Source: an uncultured Lachnobacterium sp. (GTDB lineage: Bacteria; Bacillota; Clostridia; Lachnospirales; Lachnospiraceae). From it: a DNA stretch of 13,761 bases. Positions 6,621-13,761 of the stretch are shown here, in pieces; within the stretch, counting starts at the first letter, position 1; every line of letters starts with the position of its first letter. The DNA lies in assembly GCA_945971355.1 (NCBI GenBank), contig CAMFPD010000047.1, positions 1 to 13,761 of the forward strand, given 5' to 3'. The position numbers and the translations under genes are program-made. The notes below the pieces were generated by a model that did no database searches, was not told the DNA's origin, and saw nothing but the letters and a program-made list of their open reading frames with translations.

Positions 6621-7523
6621 TTATTTCTTGTGCACTATTACATGCTCCTGCTGCTTCATGCTCACTCTCGCACCAGCTTCTACAGATGAGGTAATAAATG
6701 CATTACTTCCGATTACGGCGCCCTTACCGATAATGGTATCTCCTCCTAAAATTGAAGCTCCTGCATAGATTATCACATCATCTTCAATTGTAGGATGACG
6801 CTTAACACCCTTAAGACTCTGTCCACCTCTTGTTGACAATGCACCGATTGTAACTCCCTGATAAACCTTAACATTATTTCCAATAATTGTAGTTTCACCT
6901 ACTACTATTCCAGTACCGTGGTCAATAAAAAAGTTCTTGCCGATTGTAGCCCCTGGATGTATATCAATTCCTGTAATACTGTGAGCGTGCTCTGTCATCA
7001 TTCTTGGAATAATTGGCACATTTAACAGATGAAGCTCATGGGCTATTCTATTTGTAGTGATTGCCATAAGCCCCGGATAACACAAGATTATCTCATTATA
7101 GTTGTACGCTGCTGGGTCACCATCATAGAAGGACTGTACATCTGATTCCACATACTCTCTGATTTTTGGAATTCTTCTAAAAAACTCAAAGCAAATTTCC
7201 TGTGCATCGTTATCGAGCTTCTCCTGACACTTACCTCTGTTATCAGGACACTGTGGCAGTGCTAAGGCTATCTGCTTATTCAAATTGAACATTACATCCT
7301 CAATCTGAACTGTAGTTCTGCTGCTCATGTTATAAAATCTGTACGACTTATCCTTGTAAAAGCCAGGAAAAATTATCTTAATCAGCTTGTTCAAAATCTC
7401 CACAACCTCATCCTTGTCAGGCTGTGAGAAAAAGGCTTCCTGATTTATAATTTTATCGTCCTTATAATCAGCTAATAAATCAGCTACTATTTCATCTATT
7501 TTATTCTTCTTGTCGATTTCCAT
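6621..7523 (-). CDS. cysE: Serine O-acetyltransferase (EpsC/SAT type)
   Basis: Transfers acetyl from acetyl-CoA to L-serine, giving O-acetylserine for cysteine synthesis in the cytoplasm. It has 300 residues: a helical N-terminal domain (about 1-180) and then a left-handed beta-helix of hexapeptide repeats. Catalytic features are visible: DIHPGA at 187-192, the Asp201-His202 pair in IDHGTG, and His243 in KRHPTI, matching the E. coli D157/H158 and H193 positions. The length and the insert before RHP fit the long EpsC-like SATs of anaerobes. The C-terminus ends HVIVHKK and lacks the terminal Ile with which other SATs dock into CysK, so a cysteine synthase complex is doubtful; no cysK is nearby. 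The ATG at 7523 is chosen because GGAG lies 6 bases before it; the in-frame TTG at 7535 overlaps that site. It probably has its own promoter and ends at the hairpin 6571-6597. Confidence 0.94.
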   Translation of the reverse strand: MEIDKKNKIDEIVADLLADYKDDKIINQEAFFSQPDKDEVVEILNKLIKIIFPGFYKDKSYRFYNMSSRTTVQIEDVMFNLNKQIALALPQCPDNRGKCQEKLDNDAQEICFEFFRRIPKIREYVESDVQSFYDGDPAAYNYNEIILCYPGLMAITTNRIAHELHLLNVPIIPRMMTEHAHSITGIDIHPGATIGKNFFIDHGTGIVVGETTIIGNNVKVYQGVTIGALSTRGGQSLKGVKRHPTIEDDVIIYAGASILGGDTIIGKGAVIGSNAFITSSVEAGARVSMKQQEHVIVHKK

Positions 7524-7558
7524 ACCATTCTCCAAACTATTTTCTAAGGATATAAATG

Positions 7559-7587
7559 ATTACAACACAGCTTCGTAATTCTTACAA
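7559..7587 (-). promoter_or_regulatory. Probable promoter for cysE
   Basis: Minus-strand TTGTAA (7587-7582), a 17-base spacer and TGTAAT (7564-7559), preceded by TGT as an extended -10. The predicted start near 7552 gives a leader of about 29 bases. I see no T-box or S-box leader. Some readthrough from the upstream operon is possible because no good terminator follows the gene ending at 7625. Confidence 0.55.
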
Positions 7588-7624
7588 TACTCGAATTACA
7601 ATCAAATGTTGTATTCACACTATT

Positions 7625-8695
7625 TTATACCATAATATGAAGTGTATTGCAAAGGTGTTCCACTGCTTCTTCCTTAGTTGCCCAGGAAGTACAGATTCTT
7701 ACAGCACTTCTTGTTTCATCAACTCTCTCTTGATATGAAAGCACAAACTCACTTTCCAATTTTTCAATCACACTGTCTTCTAATATTGGAAAAATCTGAT
7801 TTGTATCATTTTTTACCAGATAGCTGACTCCAAGTGAATCGAGACAAGCTCTGATTTTATCTGCAAATCCAACTGCTTTCTTTGCCATTTTCATATATAG
7901 GGTATCTTCAAATGCCATACAGGCATTTCCATCTTCATCACACAATGCAGCTTCAAACATGACACCCAGAAGTCTTCCCTTGGCAAGCATTCCCCCCTTC
8001 TGCTTAATTATGTATCTAAAATCCTCTTTTAAATGGTCGTTTGTAATCACAACTGCTTCACCAAACAAAAGTCCCTGTTTAGTGCCTCCTATATAAAAAA
8101 CATCTGAGTTTTCTGCCAAATCAGAAAGCTTTATATCATTGTTTCCAGAACTAAGACCATAACCAAGTCTTGCCCCATCCACAAATAAATATAAGCCATT
8201 ATTTTTACATACAGAATAGATGTCCTTTAGTTCATCCAGAGTATACATGGTTCCAAGCTCTGTTGGAAGCGAGATGTATACCATCTTCGGCTGAACCATA
8301 TGTTCAAAGCTGCCATCATTCACATGAGCTTCATAACATTCTCTGACCTGTTTCGCGGTAATTTTTCCATCCTCTGTCTTTAACGCAAGCACCTTGTGTC
8401 CACAAGATTCTATAGCACCGGTCTCATGAACATTAATGTGTCCTGTCTCTGCCGCAATCACACCCTGATGACTTCTCAATGCAGCTGTAATGACTGTTTC
8501 ATTAGTCTGTGTCCCACCAACCAGAAAATGCACGCAAGCATCCGGACAATCACCAAATTTTTTAATTAAATCAGAAGCATGCTTACAATGTTCATCACAG
8601 CCATAACCTATTGTCTGCTCCATATTAGTTTTCAACAGTGCCTTCATAATATTCTCATGAGCACCTTCATTGTAATCACAGTTAAAATAAATCAT
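7625..8695 (-). CDS. Threonine-aldolase-family PLP enzyme (beta-eliminating lyase fold)
   Basis: A 356-residue fold-type I PLP enzyme resembling low-specificity L-threonine aldolase, which cleaves L-threonine or allo-threonine to glycine and acetaldehyde. The N-terminus (FNCDYNEGAHENIM) and the YGCDEHC block match the family. The phosphate-binding GGTQTNE, the substrate-site segment ETGHINVHETGAIE, LFVDGARLGYG with the PLP-binding Asp, and GGTKQG with the Schiff-base lysine K206 are all in order. AGGAG sits 6 bases before the ATG at 8695. It follows the YihY gene by 8 bases, so they are co-transcribed. This branch is often annotated only as an aminotransferase-fold enzyme, so the exact beta-hydroxy amino acid substrate is not certain. 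It is the last gene of the operon unless transcription continues into cysE. Confidence 0.88.
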   Translation of the reverse strand: MIYFNCDYNEGAHENIMKALLKTNMEQTIGYGCDEHCKHASDLIKKFGDCPDACVHFLVGGTQTNETVITAALRSHQGVIAAETGHINVHETGAIESCGHKVLALKTEDGKITAKQVRECYEAHVNDGSFEHMVQPKMVYISLPTELGTMYTLDELKDIYSVCKNNGLYLFVDGARLGYGLSSGNNDIKLSDLAENSDVFYIGGTKQGLLFGEAVVITNDHLKEDFRYIIKQKGGMLAKGRLLGVMFEAALCDEDGNACMAFEDTLYMKMAKKAVGFADKIRACLDSLGVSYLVKNDTNQIFPILEDSVIEKLESEFVLSYQERVDETRSAVRICTSWATKEEAVEHLCNTLHIMV

Positions 8696-8703
8696 ATATA
8701 CTC

Positions 8704-9504
8704 CTATTCCTGAATTTCCAGCACTCTATTGATAAGGCCTCCAATAAACAGCACATACATACACCCATATAGCCAAAGCATGAGTAACGCCATAGTTGTC
8801 ATTGCACCATAAAATGATTCAAACTTATTAATCTTATCTACATATAATGAGAAAAACAGTGAAAATAGTATCCATCCCATTGAAGCAAATATGGCACCTG
8901 GAATCTGATTCCTAATCTTCTGCTTTTTGTTTGGCACGAAATAGTAAAGTATCATAAAAAAGAAAAAAAGTACTGGAACTAAAACCATCATTCTGATTTC
9001 CACCAAATGCTCGATAATACTAACATTGGCAAACAATCTGTCACTTAATCTATTTCCAAACACAAGAAAACCAAGAACAACGATTAGAAGCATTGCAAAT
9101 ACAAAACTGTATATAACTGCAAATACTCTTACCATAATAAAATTTCTGCTTTCCTTTGTCTCATATAATGCATTAAGTCCCTGCTGGATAGATATAAAAG
9201 CCTTTGAGCTTAAAATAAGTGCCATAATAATACTGAGAGACAATCTCTGTCCGCCAGCATTATAAATCTCCGCTATAATATCATTTATGTTCTGTGAAAA
9301 TGCATCTGGAATAATTTCCATTGCCCACATAATAACATCCGTCTCATTGATTGGAGTCAACCTCAGAATAGAAAAGAAGAACATAAGAAACGGAAAAAAA
9401 GACAACATAAGGAAAAATGCAGTCTGCCCTGTATATGCTGCAATTGCACTCTTAAAAAACTTCTGGATAAAAATGAAAACATCAATTAATCTTATCTTTT
9501 TCAC
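8704..9504 (-). CDS. YihY/BrkB-family integral membrane protein
   Basis: A 266-residue inner-membrane protein with about six hydrophobic helices. Family marks are the N-terminal AAYTGQTAFFLMLSFFPF segment, YYFVPNKK followed by RNQIPGAIFASMGWILFSLFFSLYV, and FYGAMTTMALLMLWLYGCMYVLFIGGLIN near the C-terminus. YihY proteins were once misassigned as ribonuclease BN; their true role is unclear, with transport suggested. The start is GTG at 9504, supported by GGAGG (9515-9511) 6 bases upstream. Only 12 bases separate it from the thioesterase gene, and that ribosome binding site begins right after the preceding TAG, suggesting tight translational coupling. Confidence 0.9.
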   Translation of the reverse strand: MKKIRLIDVFIFIQKFFKSAIAAYTGQTAFFLMLSFFPFLMFFFSILRLTPINETDVIMWAMEIIPDAFSQNINDIIAEIYNAGGQRLSLSIIMALILSSKAFISIQQGLNALYETKESRNFIMVRVFAVIYSFVFAMLLIVVLGFLVFGNRLSDRLFANVSIIEHLVEIRMMVLVPVLFFFFMILYYFVPNKKQKIRNQIPGAIFASMGWILFSLFFSLYVDKINKFESFYGAMTTMALLMLWLYGCMYVLFIGGLINRVLEIQE

Positions 9505-9516
9505 TTGATGCCTCCA

Positions 9517-9906
9517 CTATTTATTTAGCTTTGAGTCAGTCTTGGTCTGGAATTTATCCTCTACAATGATAAATCTCTCGTGTTCACCTTCACCTATTAA
9601 TCCAGCCTCGTCATATGCCTTTACGCTGAAGGTCAATGCGCGTCCATCTATTTTAATAAGCTCACTCTCACAAGTAACCTTCATCCCTACAGGTGTAGCC
9701 GCAACGTGCTTAATATTCACTGCTGTTCCGACAGTTCCACAGCCCTCATCAAGCTCTGGTCCAACACTCTCAAATGCTGTATGTTCCATAAGTGCAATCA
9801 TACATGGTGTTGCAAAAACATTCATTGCTCCACTATTCATTGATTTAGCTGTCATATTCTCTGTAACGACTAACTCCTGATGACCTTTTATACCAATTTC
9901 AAGCAT
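9517..9906 (-). CDS. FlK-type hotdog acyl-CoA thioesterase
   Basis: A 129-residue single hotdog-fold protein resembling the fluoroacetyl-CoA thioesterase FlK and its many housekeeping relatives. The FlK catalytic triad (T42, E50, H76) has counterparts at T33 in FATP, E41 in LMEHTA and H67 in IKHVAATP, with identical spacing of 8 and 26 residues. It should therefore hydrolyse a small acyl-CoA or remove a toxic or stalled one; fluoroacetate itself is an unlikely natural substrate here. AGGAGG lies 7 bases before the ATG at 9906. It sits 26 bases after the MATE gene and 12 before the YihY gene, inside the operon. The short basic C-terminal tail (KTDSKLNK) is outside the fold. Confidence 0.87.
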   Translation of the reverse strand: MLEIGIKGHQELVVTENMTAKSMNSGAMNVFATPCMIALMEHTAFESVGPELDEGCGTVGTAVNIKHVAATPVGMKVTCESELIKIDGRALTFSVKAYDEAGLIGEGEHERFIIVEDKFQTKTDSKLNK

Positions 9907-9932
9907 ATTAAATCCTCCTAAACGTTTTCATT

Positions 9933-11297
9933 TTATACTAATTTAATTTCTCTCCATTTACCCATTTTATACCTTGTATAAGAAATAGTAAATGAAACTG
10001 CCCATCCTACTGGATTTGCCCACATTATTACCATTCCTGCAGTTGCAACAGCAAATATATATGTCAGCGATACACGTACTATCAGATTGACAAACGCTGA
10101 AAGCGTAAACACAAACATGTCCCCTGTTCCTCTTAAAACTGCAGACGACATATTCATCATAGCAAATACGAAGTAAAAAATCGAGATAATTCCTATATAT
10201 TTTGCACCAATTTCTATTGAGGCAGCTGCATCATTTGCATCCATGAACAATCCAATCAAATCCGTTCCAAATACCTGCATCATTATTCCAATAAAAGCGC
10301 CAAAACACATACCTGCTGCAAGACCCACGTGATATCCCTTAGGTATTCTTTCAAGCTTTCCAGCGCCTGCATTTTGAGCCACAAAGGTAGATACTGCATT
10401 TCCCAGATTTACTATAGGAATGATTGCAAGACCATCCACTCTCACCGCCGCAGTATATCCTGCTAAAAATACCGAGCCAAACTGATTTACCGCCCCCTGG
10501 ATAAGTAACATTCCAATAGATACAATTGATTGCTGCAATATTGTAGGAAAAGCAACCTTTGACATATTTTTTAACATCTGCAAATCAAACTTTTTATATT
10601 CTCGTGATTGGATTCCACGGATTTTTTTAGTAAGAACCAAAAAGGAAAGTAACGCGGAAAGAGCCTGTGCAATAAGAGTTGCCCATGCCGCACCAGCCAC
10701 TCCCATTTTCAGTTTTCCAACAAAAAACAAATCAAGTCCAATGTTTACAAAAGAAGAAAAAATCAAAAAATAAAGCGGTTTTTTAGAATCTCCAAGTGCA
10801 TTAAATACAGATGTAAATGCATTATAAAGAAATAAAAAGAAAAAACCATAGAAATATATATTCAAATAGTTAGTTGCATCCGCCATAATATTTTCAGGAG
10901 TCTTCATAATAGTAAGTATTGGCACACTTAACATTCGACCAATAATGCTCAGAATAATTGAAAATACCAGAATCGACATAAGCGCTGTACAGATTGCGGT
11001 TTTTAACTCCTCCATTCTCTTTGCGCCAAATAGCTGCGAAATAACAACTGAACAACCTATTCCCGTGCCTACAGCCACCATAACAAAAAGCATATTAATG
11101 CTGGTTGAAGCGCCAACAGCTGCAAGAGCATCTGCTCCTACCATCTTTCCAACAATAATACTATCTACTATATTATATAACTGTTGGAATATATTCCCTA
11201 AAATCATAGGAATAGCAAATGCCAATAAACCTTTACTGACGCTACCATCCGTAAGATCTACTTTTTTCTTTTGTATTTTACTCTGTGTCTTATCCAT
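9933..11297 (-). CDS. MATE-family multidrug/cation efflux transporter
   Basis: A 454-residue polytopic membrane protein of the MATE (NorM/DinF-like) family, exchanging Na+ or H+ for organic cations. It has two homologous halves of about six helices. The first opens with FAIPMILGNIFQQLYNIVDSIIVGKMVG, typical for the family, followed by the GxGxG-type VGTGIGCSVVISQLFGA. The second opens at AFPTILQQSIVSIGMLLIQGAVN and includes VAQNAGAGKLERI. The substrate cannot be predicted. Start choice: the in-frame TTG at 11330 would leave almost no leader given the promoter at 11340-11368, so the ATG at 11297 (or the GTG just before it) is preferred, although its ribosome binding site is weak (GAGAAG). It is the first gene of a four-gene operon. 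Confidence 0.92.
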   Translation of the reverse strand: MDKTQSKIQKKKVDLTDGSVSKGLLAFAIPMILGNIFQQLYNIVDSIIVGKMVGADALAAVGASTSINMLFVMVAVGTGIGCSVVISQLFGAKRMEELKTAICTALMSILVFSIILSIIGRMLSVPILTIMKTPENIMADATNYLNIYFYGFFFLFLYNAFTSVFNALGDSKKPLYFLIFSSFVNIGLDLFFVGKLKMGVAGAAWATLIAQALSALLSFLVLTKKIRGIQSREYKKFDLQMLKNMSKVAFPTILQQSIVSIGMLLIQGAVNQFGSVFLAGYTAAVRVDGLAIIPIVNLGNAVSTFVAQNAGAGKLERIPKGYHVGLAAGMCFGAFIGIMMQVFGTDLIGLFMDANDAAASIEIGAKYIGIISIFYFVFAMMNMSSAVLRGTGDMFVFTLSAFVNLIVRVSLTYIFAVATAGMVIMWANPVGWAVSFTISYTRYKMGKWREIKLV

Positions 11298-11339
11298 CAC
11301 TTGCTTCTCTTTCTCTACAATCTCCCCCAATATTAGAAA

Positions 11340-11368
11340 ATCCTAGCATTTTTATGTAGGAATGTCCA
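11340..11368 (-). promoter_or_regulatory. Promoter of the MATE-thioesterase-YihY-aldolase operon
   Basis: Minus-strand TGGACA (11368-11363), a 17-base spacer, then TAGGAT (11345-11340) preceded by TGC, an extended -10. The predicted start is near 11333, about 36 bases before the chosen ATG. The stretch from about 11369 to 11460, between this and the htpG control region, contains a TATAAT at 11416-11421 on the plus strand without a good -35; I see nothing else there. Confidence 0.65.
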
Positions 11369-11460
11369 GTTTTTTCTATGTTAATGTAGTTAGATAGAGA
11401 ATTTAATAGTTTTTTTATAATTGCTGTATTCCGCATAATACAAGGCTTCAGCCTGTTTTG

Positions 11461-11487
11461 TTAGCACTCACTCTCAAAGAGTGCTAA
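11461..11487. promoter_or_regulatory. CIRCE operator (HrcA-binding site)
   Basis: A perfect CIRCE: TTAGCACTC, a 9-base spacer, GAGTGCTAA, with no mismatch in the 9-base arms. CIRCE binds the heat-shock repressor HrcA, normally in front of groESL and hrcA-dnaK. Here it lies 7 bases upstream of the -35 box of htpG, so htpG is very probably in the HrcA regulon of this organism. Confidence 0.97.
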
Positions 11488-11494
11488 TTTTCTA

Positions 11495-11523
11495 TTGACT
11501 TTTTAATACACCAGATTTATCAT
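11495..11523 (+). promoter_or_regulatory. Sigma-A promoter of htpG
   Basis: TTGACT (11495-11500), a 17-base spacer and TATCAT (11518-11523). The predicted start near 11530 gives a 30-base leader containing the ribosome binding site AAGGAG (11547-11552), 8 bases before the ATG. A second, weaker possibility is the TATAAT at 11416-11421, which would place CIRCE inside the transcript. Confidence 0.75.
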
Positions 11524-11560
11524 CTTTATTAGCGAAAAATAAAGAAAAGGAGCGTTAAAA

Positions 11561-13651
11561 ATGGCAAATAAACATGGAAATCTTTCAATTGATAGCGATA
11601 ACCTTTTTCCTATAATTAAGAAATGGTTATACTCAGACCACGACATCTTCTATCGTGAGTTAATATCTAATGGATGCGATGCAATAACTAAGCTTAAAAA
11701 ACTTGATATGATGGGGGAATACTCTCTTCCAGCAGATTACAAAGCAAAGATTCAGGTTCTCGTTAACCCAGAAGAAAAAACAATCAAAATTATAGATAAC
11801 GGACTTGGAATGACAGCCGATGAAGTTGAGGAATACATAAACCAAATTGCTTTCTCAGGTGCAACCGACTTCATCGAGAAATATAAAGACAAATCAAATG
11901 ATGATCAGATTATCGGACATTTCGGACTTGGTTTCTACTCTGCATTCATGGTTGCTGACGAAGTAACAATTGACACTCTTTCATACAAAGAGGGATCAAC
12001 TCCTGTTCACTGGTCATGCGATGGCGGTACAGAGTTTGATATGGTAGATGGCGATAAGGACGAAATCGGAACAGAGATTACTCTCTTCCTTAACGAGGAC
12101 TGCCTCGAGTTTGCAAATGAATACCGTGCACGTGAAATCATCGAAAAATATTGTTCATTCATGCCTACAGAAATTTTCCTTGCAAAGGAGAATGCTCCTG
12201 AGGAATACGAGACAATAAATCGCGAAGACAAACTCGACACAGATACAGTTGTTGAAGAGATTCACGAAGAAGCTAAATACGAAGAAAAAGAGAATGAGAA
12301 CGGTGAAAAAGAACAGGTTGAGGTATCTCCAGCCAAAGATCAGCTTAAGATTGTAAAGAGACCTGTTGCATTAAACGATCCTACTCCACTTTGGACAAAG
12401 AGTCCTAACGAGTGTACAGATGAAGAATACAAGGCATTCTATCGTAAGGTATTTATGGATTATAAGGAGCCTCTCTTCTGGATTCATTTAAATATGGATT
12501 ATCCATTTAACCTTAAGGGAATCCTTTACTTCCCAAAAATCAACACAGAGTATGATTCAATTGAGGGAACAATCAAGCTTTACAACAACCAGGTATTCAT
12601 CGCTGATAACATCAAAGAAGTTATTCCAGAATTCCTTATGTTATTAAAAGGTGTGATTGATTGTCCAGACTTACCACTTAACGTATCCCGTTCAGCACTT
12701 CAGAACGATGGTTTTGTAAAGAAGATTTCTGAGTACATTACAAAGAAGGTTGCTGACAAGCTTACTGGAATGTGCAAGACAGATAAAGAAGCTTACGAGA
12801 AATATTGGGATGATATCAGTCCATTTATTAAGTTCGGCTGCTTAAAGGATGAGAAATTCTGCGATAAGATGAACGATTATATCCTTTTCAAGGACATAAA
12901 CGACAAGTATCAGACTCTGCCTGAATTACTTGCTCCAGTCGAGGAAGATACATCAGAAAATGCTGAGGACAATACATCTGATGCTGCTAACTCTGAGAAT
13001 TCTGAATCTTCTGAATCTTCTGAATCTGAAGTTTCTGAGCCAGAGCGCAAGGTTGTATACTATGTAACAGATATTAATCAGCAGGGACAGTACATCAATC
13101 TCTTCAAGGAGCAGGGAATGAATGCCGTTATTCTCGATCACAATATCGATACTTCATTCATCACACAGCTTGAGCAGAGAAACACTAATTACCAGTTCAT
13201 GAGAATTGATGCTGACCTTACAGATGCCCTCAAAGACGAGGCAGCCGAAGATTTAACTGAGGCTACAAATACCCTTTCAGAGGTATTCAAATCAGCGCTT
13301 AACAATGACAAGCTTACAATAAAGGTTGAGAATCTGAAAAATGCAGATGTTGCTTCCGTACTCACTCTTTCAGAGCAGGGAAGACGTATGCAGGATATGA
13401 TGAAGATGTATGCTATGGGCGGCATGGGTGGCATGGATCCAAATATGTTTGCTGCAGACCAGACACTTACATTAAATGCAAACAATGAGCTTGTAAAATA
13501 TATCCTTAACAACAAGGATTCTGAGAATGTGCCAATGTTCGCTGAGCAGTTGTATGATTTGGCTATGATTTCAAATCAGCCACTTTCAGTTGAGCAGATG
13601 TCCAAATTCGTAAAGAGAAGCAATGATATCATGATGCTGCTCACAAAATAA
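11561..13651 (+). CDS. htpG: HtpG, bacterial Hsp90 chaperone, with extended acidic linkers
   Basis: An ATP-dependent homodimeric cytoplasmic chaperone. The GHKL ATPase domain shows RELISNGCDAI (E33, N37, D40), DNGLGM (79-84) and GHFGLGFYS (119-127); the middle domain has FWIHLNMDYPF and LPLNVSRS with the ATP-sensing Arg377. At 696 residues it is longer than the roughly 625 of the E. coli and Bacillus proteins. The extra length lies in a charged N-to-middle linker (about 218-265, rich in Glu/Lys) and a Ser/Glu/Asp-rich insert (about 461-495) before the C-terminal domain. A Met/Gly-rich segment (MGGMGGM, 619-625) is in the client-facing C-terminal region. Several blocks (FPIIKKWLYSDH, INQIAFSGA, VHWSCDGG, the final FVKRS) recall, from memory, the Bacteroidota HtpG form. 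AAGGAG 8 bases upstream supports the ATG. Regulation is through CIRCE. Confidence 0.97.
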   Translation: MANKHGNLSIDSDNLFPIIKKWLYSDHDIFYRELISNGCDAITKLKKLDMMGEYSLPADYKAKIQVLVNPEEKTIKIIDNGLGMTADEVEEYINQIAFSGATDFIEKYKDKSNDDQIIGHFGLGFYSAFMVADEVTIDTLSYKEGSTPVHWSCDGGTEFDMVDGDKDEIGTEITLFLNEDCLEFANEYRAREIIEKYCSFMPTEIFLAKENAPEEYETINREDKLDTDTVVEEIHEEAKYEEKENENGEKEQVEVSPAKDQLKIVKRPVALNDPTPLWTKSPNECTDEEYKAFYRKVFMDYKEPLFWIHLNMDYPFNLKGILYFPKINTEYDSIEGTIKLYNNQVFIADNIKEVIPEFLMLLKGVIDCPDLPLNVSRSALQNDGFVKKISEYITKKVADKLTGMCKTDKEAYEKYWDDISPFIKFGCLKDEKFCDKMNDYILFKDINDKYQTLPELLAPVEEDTSENAEDNTSDAANSENSESSESSESEVSEPERKVVYYVTDINQQGQYINLFKEQGMNAVILDHNIDTSFITQLEQRNTNYQFMRIDADLTDALKDEAAEDLTEATNTLSEVFKSALNNDKLTIKVENLKNADVASVLTLSEQGRRMQDMMKMYAMGGMGGMDPNMFAADQTLTLNANNELVKYILNNKDSENVPMFAEQLYDLAMISNQPLSVEQMSKFVKRSNDIMMLLTK
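13001..13027 (+). repeat. Three perfect 9-bp tandem repeats inside htpG
   Basis: TCTGAATCT is repeated three times without interruption and in frame, encoding Ser-Glu-Ser three times (residues 481-489) in the acidic linker. Because the unit is a multiple of three, copy-number change would alter linker length without a frameshift. Confidence 0.9.
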
Positions 13652-13678
13652 ATTGCTATTTAATTGATTTCAAGCTTG

Positions 13679-13715
13679 AGGGTGGTTCTTTTCTAGGGCT
13701 GCCCTTGTGGTTTTT
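13679..13715 (+). terminator. Possible weak terminator after htpG
   Basis: AGGGTGG (13679-13685) can pair with CTGCCCT (13699-13705) including two G-U pairs, and TTTTT follows at 13711-13715 after a 5-base gap. A smaller alternative is AGGG-CTG-CCCT. The stem is imperfect, so the call is tentative; nothing else is recognised from 13652 to the right edge. Confidence 0.35.
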
Positions 13716-13761
13716 CATAACAAAAAATAAAGACATATGTTTCCTCGAAAAAAATTACAAG

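Noticed and set aside
7588..7615. Inverted repeat GAATACAA / TTGTAATTC after the aldolase gene (minus strand) as a terminator
   Set aside because: The stem is AT-rich, has a bulge and no U-tract follows; it is too weak to call.
9542..9880. 112-codon open frame on the plus strand opposite the thioesterase
   Set aside because: No recognisable protein and no ribosome binding site; the minus-strand frame has a full hotdog domain with its catalytic triad.
10945..11346. 133-codon open frame on the plus strand opposite the MATE gene start
   Set aside because: It mirrors the MATE coding sequence and has no family features.
11442..11453. AGGC-TTCA-GCCT mini-hairpin followed by GTTTTGTT upstream of CIRCE
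   Set aside because: The stem has only four pairs, and no upstream plus-strand gene needs a terminator there.
13189..13515. 108-codon open frame on the minus strand inside htpG
   Set aside because: It is antisense to the conserved HtpG C-terminal domain and shows no family features or start signals.

Overview
This window looks like chromosome from a low-GC anaerobic member of the Clostridia. The gut or rumen Lachnospiraceae are the best guess, from the GlnRS subtype, the giant BcrA/BadF-type activase-dehydratase fusion, the EpsC-type serine acetyltransferase and an htpG under a CIRCE operator. This placement is my inference from remembered families. I see no insertion sequence, phage gene, CRISPR array, tRNA or rRNA.

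Layout from left to right. (1) 1-1005, minus strand: the N-terminal 335 codons of glutaminyl-tRNA synthetase (glnS), running off the left edge. Its leader (about 1006-1134) starts at an exact-consensus promoter and carries a terminator-like hairpin only a few bases after the predicted transcript start. (2) 1166-2014, minus strand: a rhomboid-fold membrane protein that lacks the catalytic serine and histidine and has a C-terminal Cys/His-rich, probably zinc-binding, tail. (3) 2015-2260: a divergent regulatory region with a promoter in each direction and palindromes at both predicted transcript starts. (4) 2261-6538, plus strand: a 1425-residue protein with two HgdC/BcrA-type ASKHA ATPase domains, a Cys cluster, a DUF2229-like domain and a dehydratase-like C-terminal region. 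(5) 6571-6597: a hairpin shared as terminator by the convergent genes on either side. (6) 6621-7523, minus strand: serine O-acetyltransferase (cysE) with its own promoter. (7) 7625-11297, minus strand: a tightly packed operon read in the order MATE transporter, FlK-type hotdog thioesterase, YihY/BrkB membrane protein, threonine-aldolase-family PLP enzyme, started by a promoter at 11340-11368. (8) 11461-13651, plus strand: a perfect CIRCE operator, a promoter and htpG (Hsp90), with two acidic linkers and a Met/Gly-rich segment.

Functional links are modest. CysE makes O-acetylserine for cysteine synthesis. The threonine aldolase handles beta-hydroxy amino acids, but the operon has no obvious single pathway. 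The giant fusion is probably an ATP-driven low-potential electron donor joined to its own reductase or dehydratase partner; no CoA-transferase or acyl-CoA gene nearby reveals its substrate. htpG is a heat-shock chaperone gene probably repressed by HrcA. The most interesting items are the fused tandem activase, the inactive rhomboid with a zinc tail and a hairpin between its Shine-Dalgarno sequence and start codon, and the repeated occurrence of stem-loops at predicted mRNA 5' ends.
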